NCBI GenBank assembly: GCA_003024175.1
Contig: MDYQ01000048.1
Location: 1 to 64,000 of the forward strand
Direction: 5' to 3'
Length of the DNA stretch: 64,000 nucleotides
DNA from: Planoprotostelium fungivorum
Lineage: Eukaryota; Evosea; Variosea; Cavosteliida; Cavosteliaceae
The notes beneath the pieces are model-generated. The model worked only from the letters and a program-made list of their open reading frames with translations, was not told the DNA's origin and searched no databases. Below are positions 32,645 to 46,499 of this stretch, piece by piece. A program made the translations under genes and the position numbers. Every line of letters begins with the position of its first letter. Position 1 is the stretch's first letter.

Positions 32645-34217
32645 TTACAATTTAGATGATGGAACGGCTGACTCGATGGTGGACCAACAGAGCTCGCCCA
32701 TCACGGGGAATAGTGCGGCAGTTCTGTGTGCAGATTCTGAAGAAGCTTGTTTCCTGTAGACACGACTCGCTATGCCCTGCGCGATGACCGCCAGCTGATG
32801 TCATCAGAAAAATAAAATCGAATAAAATCAAAATCCCACCCTGAAGTGAGCAAAGGCGGAGACGAAGGTCCAATCGGGTGTGGCATCGACACCGCTTCCC
32901 TTCTTATAGGCAGAGATGACTTCTTCTAATTTAGGAATGCCTTCCACTTCCTGCATGGAGTTGATCTCAGATCTTCCATCATCAGACTCACATGACCTAC
33001 AAATCCAGAGTTGGCTGCCCCCTTGAAATAAGGTAGAGAGTAAGGGTGACACAGATTTGCCACGTCTGATAGAGGATGACCGATGGTGCTCAGCTCCCAG
33101 TCCAATATACCGATCACCTGCCACGTCATTCATCTACAACGAGCCACTCCGACTCACTCTGGCCTCGGTGGGGTGGAAGACCATGTTGTCGATCTTGTAA
33201 TCACCATGCACGATGGTCGTTCGATCTTTCGGCAGATTTCGATTGAAAAAGTCCAAGATGTCTTTGATGTGAGGTATGTCTCCTACGCTGTTGCCAGTGG
33301 CTCCATCTGTGACCTTTGATTGTGTCTGAGAGATGGTAGACAGAGTTCGCAGCTGACGAGGATAGAAGTCTGTCGGTCGGCCGTAATCGGATAGACCGAC
33401 CGATTTTGGATCGATGGAGTGGAGCTTCGTGAGGGCATCGACTGCGGCCAGCCAGCTGATGGGAGTTAGATGGATGCAAATGTATGGTGTTGAGCGACGA
33501 CACGATGGAGATGTCTTACCAAGCTCTCCTCTCCTGTGGGGGTAATTGAGGCATGGAGGCATCTTCGAAGATCCTTCCCTTTAGAAATTCCATCACCTGT
33601 TGAGAATGATTTCCAGTTCTCTGTCGTATCCAAGATGAAGGTATAGATGAAGGATCTCACATAGAAGGGAGTCCCCAGCACCGATCTGTCTTCACAGAGG
33701 CAATAGACTTTCGGTGTGGGAACCGGTGTATCCTGAAGCGCTTTCAATATCTTGTATTCTCTCTCCACGGCATGAGCTGTCTTAGACAACAGCTCTCCGG
33801 GTGGCTTCTTTCGCATGACTAATCTTGGCGAAAGTGAGACGAATGGACGACGATCGATACGTCACTTGAGTTGGTTGGCATCTTCCAAGAAATAGGTGGG
33901 GTTACTCTGTCCAAATTTGAATTGTTTCACGGTCAGTGGGGCCTTCAGATGAGGAATGTGCTGAACGAGATACGTTGTTAATTTCTCGACATCGATAGAT
34001 TGTCTAATGTCCCCTGCGTTGACCATGATGTTGGTGCCGTAGTTTGTAGCCGATTGTTTCGGACCTAATTTACCCGTTTTTCCGGTCACACCGACCGCAA
34101 GGAGAAGCAACAGAGGCAGCTTGGAAGACTCACCTTATTATGAAGAGATTTGAACGATGATGTCTTTTGAATTGACTTCAATCCATCGAACGTGACGTTG
34201 TGGTGCACCGCAACCAT
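32645..34217 (-). CDS. Stand-alone APH-like kinase, ACAD10/11 N-terminal type
   Basis: First exon [18 protein letters not shown] joins over an intron to [20 protein letters not shown]. The body is the aminoglycoside-phosphotransferase fold: [66 protein letters not shown]. The catalytic loop [13 protein letters not shown] and the metal-binding [20 protein letters not shown] are intact. The last exon reads [16 protein letters not shown] and ends SAVPSSKL. In animals this domain precedes the acyl-CoA dehydrogenase of ACAD10/ACAD11, where it phosphorylates 4-hydroxyacyl-CoA; here no dehydrogenase follows before the stop. The gene converges on the F-box/ankyrin gene with only 29 bp between stops, and diverges 47 bp from the CID/F-box gene. 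Confidence 0.87.
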
Positions 34218-34264
34218 TTTTGAATCACGTGACCCGAATTGCCACTCGATCATGCATCAAGTCG

Positions 34265-36922
34265 ATGGAGGAATTCAACAAACTCCTATCTTTATTCCAT
34301 GTCAAGGGACGAGATGCATCAGACCATTCTAATGTGAAAAACGATGAGAACTCACAGTGAGGAGACATACACGAGAACATCACATTCTGAAATCGACAGA
34401 ACCAGAGTTGCCGTTTCGAGAGATAAAGTCAGCACAACTTTAGTCTCTCAAGTGGCTAATGTGGGTATCCTGTACTTGCTCAATCAGGAGGTACATTCCA
34501 TTTCTTTAATCACATCTGACACACAAAGAACACGAGTGAGATCGATTGGGCGAAGGTATCTGTGTCTCAAGTAAGTCGAAGGGCGATTCGTATCGTCAAC
34601 AGCATGGAAGAGCACTCCAAGTCTTGCAAGCTTCCGTCAGAACACCTGTCTCTCTTCTATATACTAGATAGTCTCATAAAAGCGTTCATGCTGTCAGCAA
34701 AAGATAATCGAGAGGGCTCGAGAGCAGCGAGAAAGAAGATATGGCAACCTATCCGGGAGAAGTTATCTATTTGGGCGGGAAGGTTACTGAAAGGCACACA
34801 TACCGGGGACATTGTGAGCATCATCCTCTTACATCTTCACCGGTGACGTCATCTCAGGAGAAGATCACAAAACTGATGAGAATATGGAGAGAGAAACAAG
34901 TATTCGACAATGAAGTCTTTCCTCCCATCGAGAAGATGATCGCAGACAGGAGACAGAAGAGAGAGGACGCCAAGAAACGTGCCGCTCTCGTTGAGGTATC
35001 GATCTCATTTCACGAGTGGCTCCGTCCTAATCATCATCATCAGATTCAACACAAGGGACCGAAGAAGAGAAAAATCGAGAAGAAGGAAGAAGAAGAAGAA
35101 CCACTCACCGTTGAGTCCCTCTTAGATTCTGATGCTTCCACCTCGAATGATGTCAAGAGGATCAAGCATCACTTTTTCATCGGAGAGCTCCCCCTGGAGA
35201 TATTACTCGAGGTATCTACACGTCCATCTCTTTTGCATCATCTGTGCATCTCATCGAATGACCGTGTGACAGATCATGAGTCTGTTGCCCACGAAGAGTC
35301 TGCTCAACATGTTGTCCACCTGCAGATTCATGCGAAAGCTAAAGACAGAGCCGACCATCTGGCGCGGCCAGATCAAGACGCTCCACATGAACCCCAACAC
35401 CGCCGCCGATCATTACCTCTTCATCAGCCGGCACAGTGAGTTCATCTACAACGGTGTAGATTGACCTCATCAGGCAACCGAAGTTGGATCGAACACCTCG
35501 ATTTATCCTTCTGTCGCCCACCCAGGACGGGCTTAGACATGAACAACATCATCAGGGAGATCATCACCGCTCATCAATCTACACTCAAGGTGCTACGCTT
35601 GACAGGTGACCAAAGAGGATTCCTGACTATTTCCGAGAAAGTTCTGAGAAATTTCAGGCCTGAACGAGGTAGATGAGAGTGTCTTTGATGGTGTGAATGA
35701 GTTTCCAATACTGGAGGAATTAGATGTGGGACTGATCGGACAATTGTCCATCAAGAAGCTGGTGGAGCTGGTGGAACGTTCCAAAAATAGCCTCAAGCGC
35801 CTCATGTGAGTTGAAACTGTCGTAGTCGACATTTGATGATCGATATTGTTGAAGAGAGACAGTGCACCTTACTTTGGGAGGGAGAAGGGTTTCATTGGAT
35901 TGGAGAGCCTCCACACCATCATCACTTGTTGCCCAGAGATATCATACATCGATGTCAGAGACAGGATACAGCATTTTGCCATACCGAAGAATTTCTTCGG
36001 GCCGAATCAAAAGTACGTGCAGTATGATAAAGATATCAACGAGGTGAGAGAAATACACTGTTCACCACGATGATGATGATGATGATGATGATGCAGGCGA
36101 TCAAGAGAGGAATAATGATATTGGGATTCAACACGATGGTTGACAGACAGAAAATGGGATATGATATCCGAATGGCTGATGGTATGACGTCACTCCTGTT
36201 GGCCTCCCAATTGGGCAACACCGAATACGCCAGAGAATTGATCGTGAGAAGGAGAGGAGAGAGAAAGAACTGAGACGAAGCAGAAGCAGGGAGAGAACAT
36301 CAACATTAGAGGGCCCATGGGATCCGTTCTCAGCTTGTCTAAGTCGCTGACCATAGCCAAGATGCTGTTGGAAGAAGGTGCTCAATCTTACACGTTCGAA
36401 GAGGTGAGGGTTGTAGATCGTCGCAATCGATTGAGACCGCAGGACGCTCTGGTGAACACAGTCTACATCGGGAGACACATGAAGGACGAGAAACACGTGA
36501 GGTGGTGAGAGATGATTTAACTGATGAAGAGTTCAGGTGGAGAAATGGTTGCACAGTTTACGTTACATCATCTATGATGAAGACATAAACGATTGGAGGT
36601 GATCATCATGGAGACATCACGATCATCACCTCAACGATCATCACATTACATCATGATGATCACATGACGATCGACTGAGAGGCGTTGTAGAGGAGAAGCC
36701 ATCGAGTTACTGTCCAATCTGTTGGGTGACACTATATTCATGAGGAAGTTCATCATGAGGGACGATGAAGACAGAAGGGCAGTACTGAGGCAGACCATTT
36801 GTGAAGACAAATTCCTCTCGCGAGTGACAACTGACACGACCATCATTCAGAGAATTCTTTTATCGCTTGGAGAGGCCGATCTGGTAGACACTCTCATCAT
36901 CATCATCATCATCGTCCGTTGA
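34265..36922 (+). CDS. CID-like domain fused to F-box, LRR and ankyrin-like parts
   Basis: The N-terminal region (MEEFNKLLSLF, LVSQVANVGILYLLNQE, VSRRAIRIVNSMEEHSK, LSLFYILDSLIKAFML, IWQPIREKLSIWAG, KITKLMRIWREKQVFDNEVF) follows the helical pattern of the CTD-interaction domain of SCAF4/8, Pcf11 and Nrd1. A basic HKGPKKRKIEKKE stretch is in frame after a verified splice. The F-box then reads FIGELPLEILLEIMSLLPTK and LLNMLSTCRFMRKLK. LRR-like segments follow (EHLDLSF, STLKVLRLTGLNEVDESV, LEELDVGLIGQLS), then ankyrin-like MADGMTSLLLASQLGNTEYA and LSKSLTIAKMLLEEGA. The end is an Ile run from an ATC microsatellite. The exact first exon is uncertain (ATG 34265 or 34344), but frames join through all introns checked. 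A protein reading polymerase CTD and recruiting SCF ligase is conceivable. Confidence 0.68.
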
Positions 36923-37017
36923 CGTCCAACAGTACAACTCGGGAGGAGACGATTAAGCTCTCGGGAACCTCTTGTACTTGTATCTACCATGCATCAGCTT
37001 CATCTTCACGAGATGAC

Positions 37018-40000
37018 TCACAAGAAGAAGGAGAAGGCGATGAATGCAGCCAAGAGAGGGACGGCCATGATAAAAGAAGCGAACGTGTGTTCTGTGACCC
37101 AAGAGAGGTACATTCGATCGTAGATGGTATACCACAGTGTCGCACTCTTCACCTTGATGTTGATGTCCGTGATGGTGCGTAAGAAGGCGGCCATCAGTAA
37201 CAAGATGAACGTGTTTGAACCTGACGATGAATGAGAGGGGAAATCTCGTGGAAAATACCCAGCCAGCGGAGGGGTGATGCGACCAGGTTCGCCCAAGAGG
37301 AAAATGTCTTGAAAAATCTGTTGGGCCCGGGGGGATCCAAGAGTGTGCACAAGAAGAGAAAGGCCGCCGCCGCGATGGAAGACATGACGAGTGCGTAACT
37401 CGTGCTCCACTGGGACTGCGTAACGTTAATCTATAGCGTTGTAGATCGTCGAGAATCACCGGCATGAATGGAACGGCGTGAGTTAAGAGGCCACCCGATA
37501 GACCGGTGAGTGCGATGAATGCGATGCCTTTGATGTAGTAGATGAGGGCAGTGTCTGTCAGGTAAGAGTGAGACATGTCTACGCCCAAGCTGGCGACGCC
37601 CAGTGACGTAAGGATGGTGAAAGGTCCGTACGTATCGAATTCGATACCACTGAAATTTCGTGAGAATCGTAGAATTTCAGAGAAATTTCGTCTCACCCCT
37701 CTGCGTTCACGAGCTTCGAATCGATGAAGGAGACGGCGTCACAATTTAATTTCCATTTTCCTTGACCTGCCCCATTCAGCTCCATCTACAACGATGTAGA
37801 TCGACTCACCGCAGCCGGGAACGAATAAAAGTAATTGGAGGAGCCAACTGAGTGACATGGTGAAGATGACAAAGACTCTCCTACTCCAATGGAATCCCAG
37901 AACATGAAAGATACTGAGAACCAGACAGATGACAGACAAGTACCCGTATTCACTGTCTACAATCAGCCAATGGCAGGTTGTAGATGGACGTCTCACTTGA
38001 GGACTTGTGAACCGTTGAAATTTCCGAAATTAGACCGGAAGAATGCCAACAAAAATCCGACGATCATCAGTATCCCAAATCGAGTAGAAATCCTGAGCCA
38101 GGCTGAAAAAGTCGGTGAATATTCCATCTACAACGGTGTAGACTCACTTGTACCGTGGTTACGCTGTCTACCCCTCATAGAGAACGGAATGCTGATGCCC
38201 AACATGAATACCATGAAGGAGAAGAAGATGTCCACGTTGAATTTGAAGCGATTTCTCTCTGAAAAGAATGAGAAGATTGGGTGAAATTTCGTAACTCACC
38301 CTGGAAGACGGGGTAGGGCTCAGAACCTTGGAAGAGATACAGGAGGATGATCAGCGTGTACACCCCTCGGTTTACGTCCACCACCTCGAAACAGTCAATC
38401 CAAGAGGAAAGAATAAAACAGAATAAAATCGTTTGAATTTCTTCGATGTCGTCTACATCGAGACGACAGAGATAAGATGAAATAAAATGAAATAAAATAC
38501 GAACCTGATTTCTCATGATCTCCTGCTTGACAGAGTAGAGACCACTCCTAGAGAACCACACGTACTCACTCTTACTCAGAAATTCCAACCTCTTCCTCTC
38601 CCTCTGCTCTACAATCAGTCATGATGACGTGTGATGACGTCATCACCTGTTCTTGTAGCCATGTAGATCTGACGAGGCCCATGTGGTCTTCATCCACTTC
38701 ATCGTCAGCTTCTAACAGACCCCTCGTGTCTTCACTTCTCGCAGACATCGTGAACGAACCACGGGTGGCCTGTACAGTCTCAGTACCGTGGAAGTCGATG
38801 AAATTTCACTTGTTCGGAAGAACTGAGGATGGTGATGCTTTCCGTGTTTCTCTTTCCGAATAGTCTGTCGTACCACCCCCGCCCCGCGTCATCTTTCTCG
38901 GAAATTTCCTCGACGTTTTCTTGAATCTTCTCCTCTGATCGCACGTGAGTTCGCGTTCGCAGGTTTCAGTCACCTTCTCCTTCGTTGTCAGGGAAGACGA
39001 GGGTGCCTGATTCTTTCGGTTTAGTTTCCCTGACTTTTCTCGGCTTCGTATCTGTCGACGTTTCTGTCGACACAGGGAGAGCTGCAGATACCAGACGATC
39101 TGCCAGACTGGCCATCGGGTCACTAGCCTCTCCTCTGTTCTATTTTTAGCCCCAAATTTTCGTTGAAAGTTCACCCCGTGCTCTCTTCTTTTCCTTCGTG
39201 GCTCGTTGTAGACGTAGGATTCTCTATCGTTTTTGGCTCTTCGATGTCGATGAGAGGTCCGGCCATTTTCGGCGAAATCTCTGTCTGTCGTCTGGATGGT
39301 GGAGGGGGTAGCTTCTGCGTTGCCACGGCAACCACGGTATCCTCCGTTCTCTTGGCGTTATTTGCTTCAGTCGGTGGGTGATTGGCCGGTTGTAGATCGT
39401 TGGGAGGGCTGGGTGGGTGAGTGGGATGATGTACGTGAGATGTCATACCTGACGGGAAGGGGGAGAGGAGAAACAGGCTCATCATCATCGAAGAGAGGAT
39501 TTCTGAACGACGATCAGTCATCAGGATCGTCATCATCATGAGCTTACCTCTTTGTGGTAGATGCTGGTGTCTCCAATTTTTCATCCTCCGAATCACCAAA
39601 GAGAGGATCACTGTGACGTCATCACCTCGTTGTAGATGGAATATTCACCTCTTCTTCGGTTGAGTCGAGAACGGATTCGTCGACACGATTTCTTTCTTCT
39701 GTTCCTTCACCGAACTGAAATTCATTCAGCGAAGCGTCAAGATCATCATCCACCTCGTCTCTTCCTTTGGAATTTCCTTTGAAATTTCCTTTGATTTTTC
39801 CTGCGACTTTTCCTCGCTATCCATTTCAGTTTCCACGAAATTTCCTCCATTCTTCACCTCTGTGGTAATGGAACTGGGAAGACAGGTGAAGGAGCCTCTT
39901 CTTCTTCGTCATCGAAAAGTGGATTTCTCTTCTTCTCTGTAGGTTGAGGAGCTAACGTCTTCTCTGTAGGAAGTGATGTCTTCTTCTCTTCCAATGGGGT

Positions 40001-41462
40001 CACGGTCGTCTCTGTCAGAGTGGGTGTCGGCTCTTCTTCATCATCAAAGAGTGGATTCCTGTTTCCGTCAGTTTTATTTCATTTTATTCTTTTACACTCA
40101 CTTTGTCTTTTGTAGAGTTGGTGCAGGCTCTTCCACAGTCATCGGAGGGGTCAAAATTTTCTCCGATTTTTCCTCAACCAACGCAGGTGACAGCGTGGGG
40201 GATACAACCTTCTCCTCTGGCTATCTACAATCAGTCACTCTTAACCCACCACCTCACCTCTACCCCCAAAATCGAATCGGCACTCTCCTCTTCCACCTTC
40301 TCCCGTCAATCTCAAGGAAAACTCACAGAAAACTCACGGGAAACTCGACGGTCCTCAACCCACTACTCTCCCTCTCCAGTGGACTCTTTGTCCTCTCACC
40401 CAACAGAGGTGTGCCTCCATCGAACATGTTGCTCGTGTCTTCTTCCACCTGTAGGTCTGTCGGTCTCCTTCACGTGAAAGAGGTGTCACCAGCTGATCGA
40501 GGTGAGAAGTGCTCGAGAATCTCATTCTCGTGATGTCGAATTCGAATGGGTTGTCGGAGTCATTGAAAGAATGAGACACATCGGGTGATCGATCGATGAT
40601 GATGTCTTGGGGGGGAGGGCTACTGGGATCGATGAAAGTGAAGGAGGGCTCTTCTAAAATCTCGTTCGTCTCTTGTTTTGGTATGTCTAGTCCTCTCTCT
40701 TCTTTCTCTTCCTCTTTTTCCTCTTCTTTCTCTTCCTCTATTTCTTCTTCTTTCTCTTCCTCTATTTCTTCTTCTTTTTTCTGTTCCACTATCTTCTCTA
40801 CCTCCTCATCCTCTTTCTCTTCCTTCTTCTCATCTGATGTGTCATCTTCCTTTCGTCTTTCCTCTTCTTCTCGTTTCTGTGCCGTCTCTGTCTTCTCCTC
40901 TTCTCCTCTCGTGTCCTTCTCTTCTCTTTTCTCGTATGTCACATCTTCCTCTCTTTCTTCAGTGGCTACAGGTGTGACCGCTTTCTCTTCTTCTTCTTTC
41001 TCTTTCGATGTCGTTTGTGGCTCTATCGGCGTCTCCATAATGGTCGATGTCTCCTTAATCTCCTCCTCTTTTGCTGGAAGGTCAGCGGGTGCCTCCTCTC
41101 CTTTCACCTTTGGAACAGTCTCTTCGGTCTTCTCTTCCATCGGTGTCTCATCTTCTTTAGGTTGATGAGAATCGGTGCCTTTGTCTTCTTCGTTTTCTTT
41201 CGACTCTTCTGCATCAGTAACTGTTGCCTCAATTGGATCGTCCAACGGAGAAGGGATATCTTCCTTCGTCTTAATCTCTTCCACAACAGGAGGTTGGTCT
41301 TGGCTCAGACTGGCCTTTCTTGATCGCGGTTTCGCTGTCGGTTGAGGGGGTACGGAATCATCATCTGAAACGATTCAATCACAGGCGTCACATAGGTTCA
41401 CATCTACCGAATATGGACTTCTTCTTTGCCTTCGATCTCCTCTTCTTCTTACCCGCGTCCAT
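37018..41462 (-). CDS. Acidic NPLF-repeat protein with polytopic membrane domain
   Basis: The N-terminus is lysine-rich (MDAGKKKRRSKAKKKSIFDD). About 250 residues of Glu/Lys low complexity follow. Then come at least four motifs, NPLFDDEEEP, NPLFDDEEEEAP, DPLFGDSEDE and NPLFDDDEPV, each near an exon start, plus a TNPF and a DNPF. These recall the LF-acidic motifs with which FAM21/WASHC2 recruits retromer, though they lack the paired second LF. In-frame splices (checked at 39610, 39500, 39450, 39150, 38940, 38800 and 38620) carry on into LLEADDEVDEDHMGLVRSTW and then a membrane region: GVYTLIILLYLFQG, DIFFSFMVFMLGISIPF, LSVICLVLSIFHVLGF, FVIFTMSLSWLLQLLLFV, IAFIALTGLSGGLLTHAVPF, SSIAAAAFLFLCTLL, FIMAVPLLAAFIAFSFFL. 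I do not recognise the membrane family. A gene fusion by wrong joining is the main alternative. Confidence 0.6.
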
Positions 41463-41605
41463 CGTAGGTAGTCGCCAACAAGATGTCAAAGAGGCTCGGT
41501 CTTGTTGTGGTTTGACATGCAACGCATGGAAAGCCGATATCGTGCGAAAGAGAGGAGTCTGATCATCGAATGTACACGTCTATCTCTTTATACAAAAACA
41601 ATCTC

Positions 41606-42080
41606 TCATGAGAAAATCGGAAGGTTATCACATGGACACTTGTCCGACGAACTCGTCAACCACTTTGTGATGCACTGCGCGTGAAATTCATGTCCGCAGG
41701 GTAGTCTATGTTCGAGTCAGTCTTTTCATCTCTTCATCACGATCTCACCTCGTCATCTCATCTCCAGCAGCATATTCGCTGAGACAAACTCGGCACGTTT
41801 CCGTCTCTAAAATTTCTCCAGCAGATAGTGTCCATCGCGTGAGTCCTTCCATGCTTCCGGTCTTCTTTGGAACAGCCGAGTCTAATATGAGGAGAAGTTC
41901 ATAATCTTCGGGTGTGAGGTCTCGGTTCTGAAGAGAGGCGAGTATCTTGGCTTGGTCTTGTGTGATGTTCTCCCCCAGATTCTTTCTTATCTTTGACCTT
42001 GATCGTGTGATAGCTCTCTGCATGGCTCTGTGACTTCTGAACTGGACCTTGTGTCCTCCAATGCACATGTGGTTACCCAT
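41606..42080 (-). CDS. RING-H2 finger protein, putative E3 ubiquitin ligase
   Basis: From ATG 42080 the protein reads MGNHMCIGGHKVQFRSHRAM and QRAITRSRSKIRKNLGEN, then DLTPEDYELLLILDSAVPKK. The RING begins CRVCLSEYAAGDEMTR and, after a short intron, continues LPCGHEFHAQCITKWLTSSS and DKCPCDNLPIFS. RING-H2 domains bind two zinc ions and recruit E2 enzymes. The final pair reads CPC rather than the usual CPxC, one residue short, which may weaken the second zinc site or reflect a wrong splice choice. The frame is open upstream of 42080 to about 42220, so an additional 5' exon is likely. It is followed on the same strand by the NPLF-repeat gene. Confidence 0.72.
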
Positions 42081-42239
42081 CCTTCGTATGTATTGATTTG
42101 TAATCGGCGGTATCGAGTGAAGATGATCTGTGAGAGTGAGACCACTGCACCCTGAACACACGAGCAGCAACTCACCTCCAAGACCTTCTCTTCTCTGTTA
42201 CTAATGTAAAATGTTCCTCCTTTGAATTTCACCTCCGAG

Positions 42240-42676
42240 GTGGTTCAGTAAAAAGGTCCTTCGCCTAACCTGACAACTCGGCTCACTTCCACACTGCTTT
42301 CATCTTCCGCTCCTCTTCTATCTCTGTCTCTTCTCTCCTCTTCTACCCTCTACTAACGATGTATGTCTCTTCTATCGATGGTAGTGACCCGAATCAAAGT
42401 CTTGCACGGGCGGGAGACGAGGGTAGCGGCAGCTTGCGTTTAAAGAAGACGAGAAGAGAGGGAGTTCTGGGTTAGAACTCGTCCATTCGTTGGTGATCGT
42501 GCCGCAGTCACGTGATTCTTTTACTGAAAACGCAAGGGCAAACTTTGATGTTGCTGGCCCGAACAAAGCACATCTTTCAGACGAAACACATAACACGACC
42601 TCTCCAATTAGTTCCAAATCGAAGTCAGTCTTACAGGTGTTGTCTTCTGTTCTGTGGCTGAAGGATTACAGATACA
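42240..42676. other. Divergent spacer between RING and SELENOO genes
   Basis: No gene is supported. Being between divergent starts, it should contain both promoters. I see no distinctive core element. Confidence 0.5.
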
Positions 42677-45088
<2,412 letters not shown>

Positions 45089-45503
45089 TGATTTGAATAT
45101 TATAAAACACGTTGGTGCCAATAGAAGGGATACAAAACATTGTTTGTCTTAGACACCTGCTGTTTTGTGTGCAATGTGTCAAAATCTACAACCGTTTACG
45201 TTCATTTTGACCTTGACGGAACAAAATGTACAACTAAAAAGCACCTGACAGGGTGAGGAAGAGGTATTGATGAACCGTGAGCATTGGTACAGATGTCATC
45301 TGGTCAATCTTAGTGTTAATGATAAGTAAACTAATCATCCTAAATCAGCAAAATGGAGTGATTGCAACTATGAATGTCCCAGCCAACATGAATGATGCAT
45401 ATGATGTAAATGCGTCACAAAATCGATGCCCTAGATAAGAAAAAAGTGGATTGCAGCACTTTAAGATGAAGAAAACAACGCACATTCTACATATTAGCAA
45501 AAA
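45089..45503. other. AT-richer spacer, no gene seen
   Basis: The stretch after the SELENOO gene is more AT-rich than its surroundings and has no supported exon. It leads into the hairpin repeat array. Confidence 0.5.
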
Positions 45504-46046
45504 TGAATGTCCGGACGAAAAAATGGAATACACCACCGTGTAGCCCAGGTGATTCTACACCTGGGTAAAGTATCATCAATGACCTGGTACCCTCCCTAAG
45601 ATGTGATAAGTGCCCACGTGCGCTATTTTGAAATAACGCACGCCGCATGACCACTTATTTTCTGACCTGTTTCTGACTCAGCAAACTGCGCTGATTCCAA
45701 CGGTATATGTCCTGATTCACAAAAACGATGCATATGGGTACGTGCGCTATTTTGATTTAACGCACGCGGGCCTTTATCTCTGATGGTAATGGTTGGACGG
45801 TGGTTTAGTGTACATTTCTGCGTAGGTCTTACGTACCTCTACGCGTGGCAACTGAGAAAATAGACCTGGCACCCTCCCTAAATGAGATAATACCCCGCGT
45901 GCGCTATTTCCAAATAGCGCACGCCTGGTATATTTTGCACTTTACTCTGTTATGAATGTCCGGACGAAAAAATGGAATACACCACCGTGTAGCCCAGGTG
46001 ATTCTACACCTGGGTAAAGTATCATCAATGACCTGGTACCCTCCCT
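45504..46046. mobile_element. Hairpin-rich repeat array, possible non-autonomous element
   Basis: A 94-bp unit at 45504-45597 recurs at 45953-46046, almost identical. Each contains the inverted repeat CCCAGGTG-attcta-CACCTGGG (45544-45565, 45993-46014). A sub-unit, GACCTGGTACCCTCCCT, occurs a third time at 45863-45879 with one change. Between the units are three hairpins built on GTGCGCTATTT: 45617-45642, 45741-45766 and the perfect 45897-45924 (GCGTGCGCTATTT, 2-nt loop). No open frame spans it. Such structure suits a MITE-like or Helitron-like non-autonomous element, or a protein-binding array. The 17-bp string TTTACTCTGTTATGAAT before the second unit recurs inverted at 52253-52269. Confidence 0.55.
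45897..45924. repeat. Perfect 13-bp inverted repeat
   Basis: GCGTGCGCTATTT and its reverse complement are separated by only CC. Two looser relatives lie at 45617-45642 and 45741-45766. As DNA it would extrude as a cruciform; as RNA it would make a strong hairpin. Confidence 0.95.
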
Positions 46047-46104
46047 TAGATTTCCCCCCCCCCGCAGGAGGTGCAATGGTCGGCAGCTCTCCCGTCACTC
46101 ATTT

Positions 46105-46490
46105 TTGCAGCTTATGGAAGAGACGGAATTAGGAGCCAGGGTTTGCTATTTTGATAATAAATTCGTTTCTCTTTTTGGGCCCAGGAGGTCGCAATGCATT
46201 TTACAACGGGATTTGCCCAAAAGTTTAATTGGCTATACAAAGCCAACAGAAGGACGCATTGCACAGCCAATGGCAGTTCTCATAAATTACAGTAGATTTG
46301 ATCTCCTACAGTGCCTCGCAGACTCGAGGTGAAGGTCATAACACGATGTGTATCACATTTACTAATGTCTAACTTTTTCATCCCACAGCTGATGGTCTTA
46401 GTCAACTTTGTGAAACAGCCTTTGGAGCCCGAAATGTTGTATCACCATATGTGTTGCATGATTGTATCGAATCAGTAACATCTCGTTGGA
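46105..46490 (+). pseudogene. Possible gene fragment, BRCT-like at best
   Basis: One frame reads ARVCYFDNKFVSLFGP, GYTKPTEGRIAQPMAVLINY and LLQCLADS. After a possible intron (about 46331-46388) another frame reads ADGLSQLCETAFGARNVVSP and LHDCIESVTSRW. The pattern loosely suggests a BRCT-type fold, but the two frames do not join in phase with the obvious splice sites. It sits beside the repeat array and shares its AT-rich composition. It may be a decayed gene or chance. Confidence 0.2.
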
Positions 46491-46499
46491 CGATATGAC

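Noticed and set aside
36895-36922. ATC repeat as non-coding microsatellite
   Set aside because: It is in frame with the preceding exon of the CID/F-box gene and is followed at once by its stop; it encodes a short Ile run.
40596-41165. Long + strand Ser/Phe-rich open frame
   Set aside because: It is the antisense shadow of the Glu/Lys-rich exon of the - strand NPLF-repeat gene; low-complexity GAA/GAG codons read backwards give TTC/CTC and no stops.
45504-46046. CRISPR array
   Set aside because: Repeats are few, unequal and separated by irregular spacers that themselves hold hairpins; the genome is eukaryotic.
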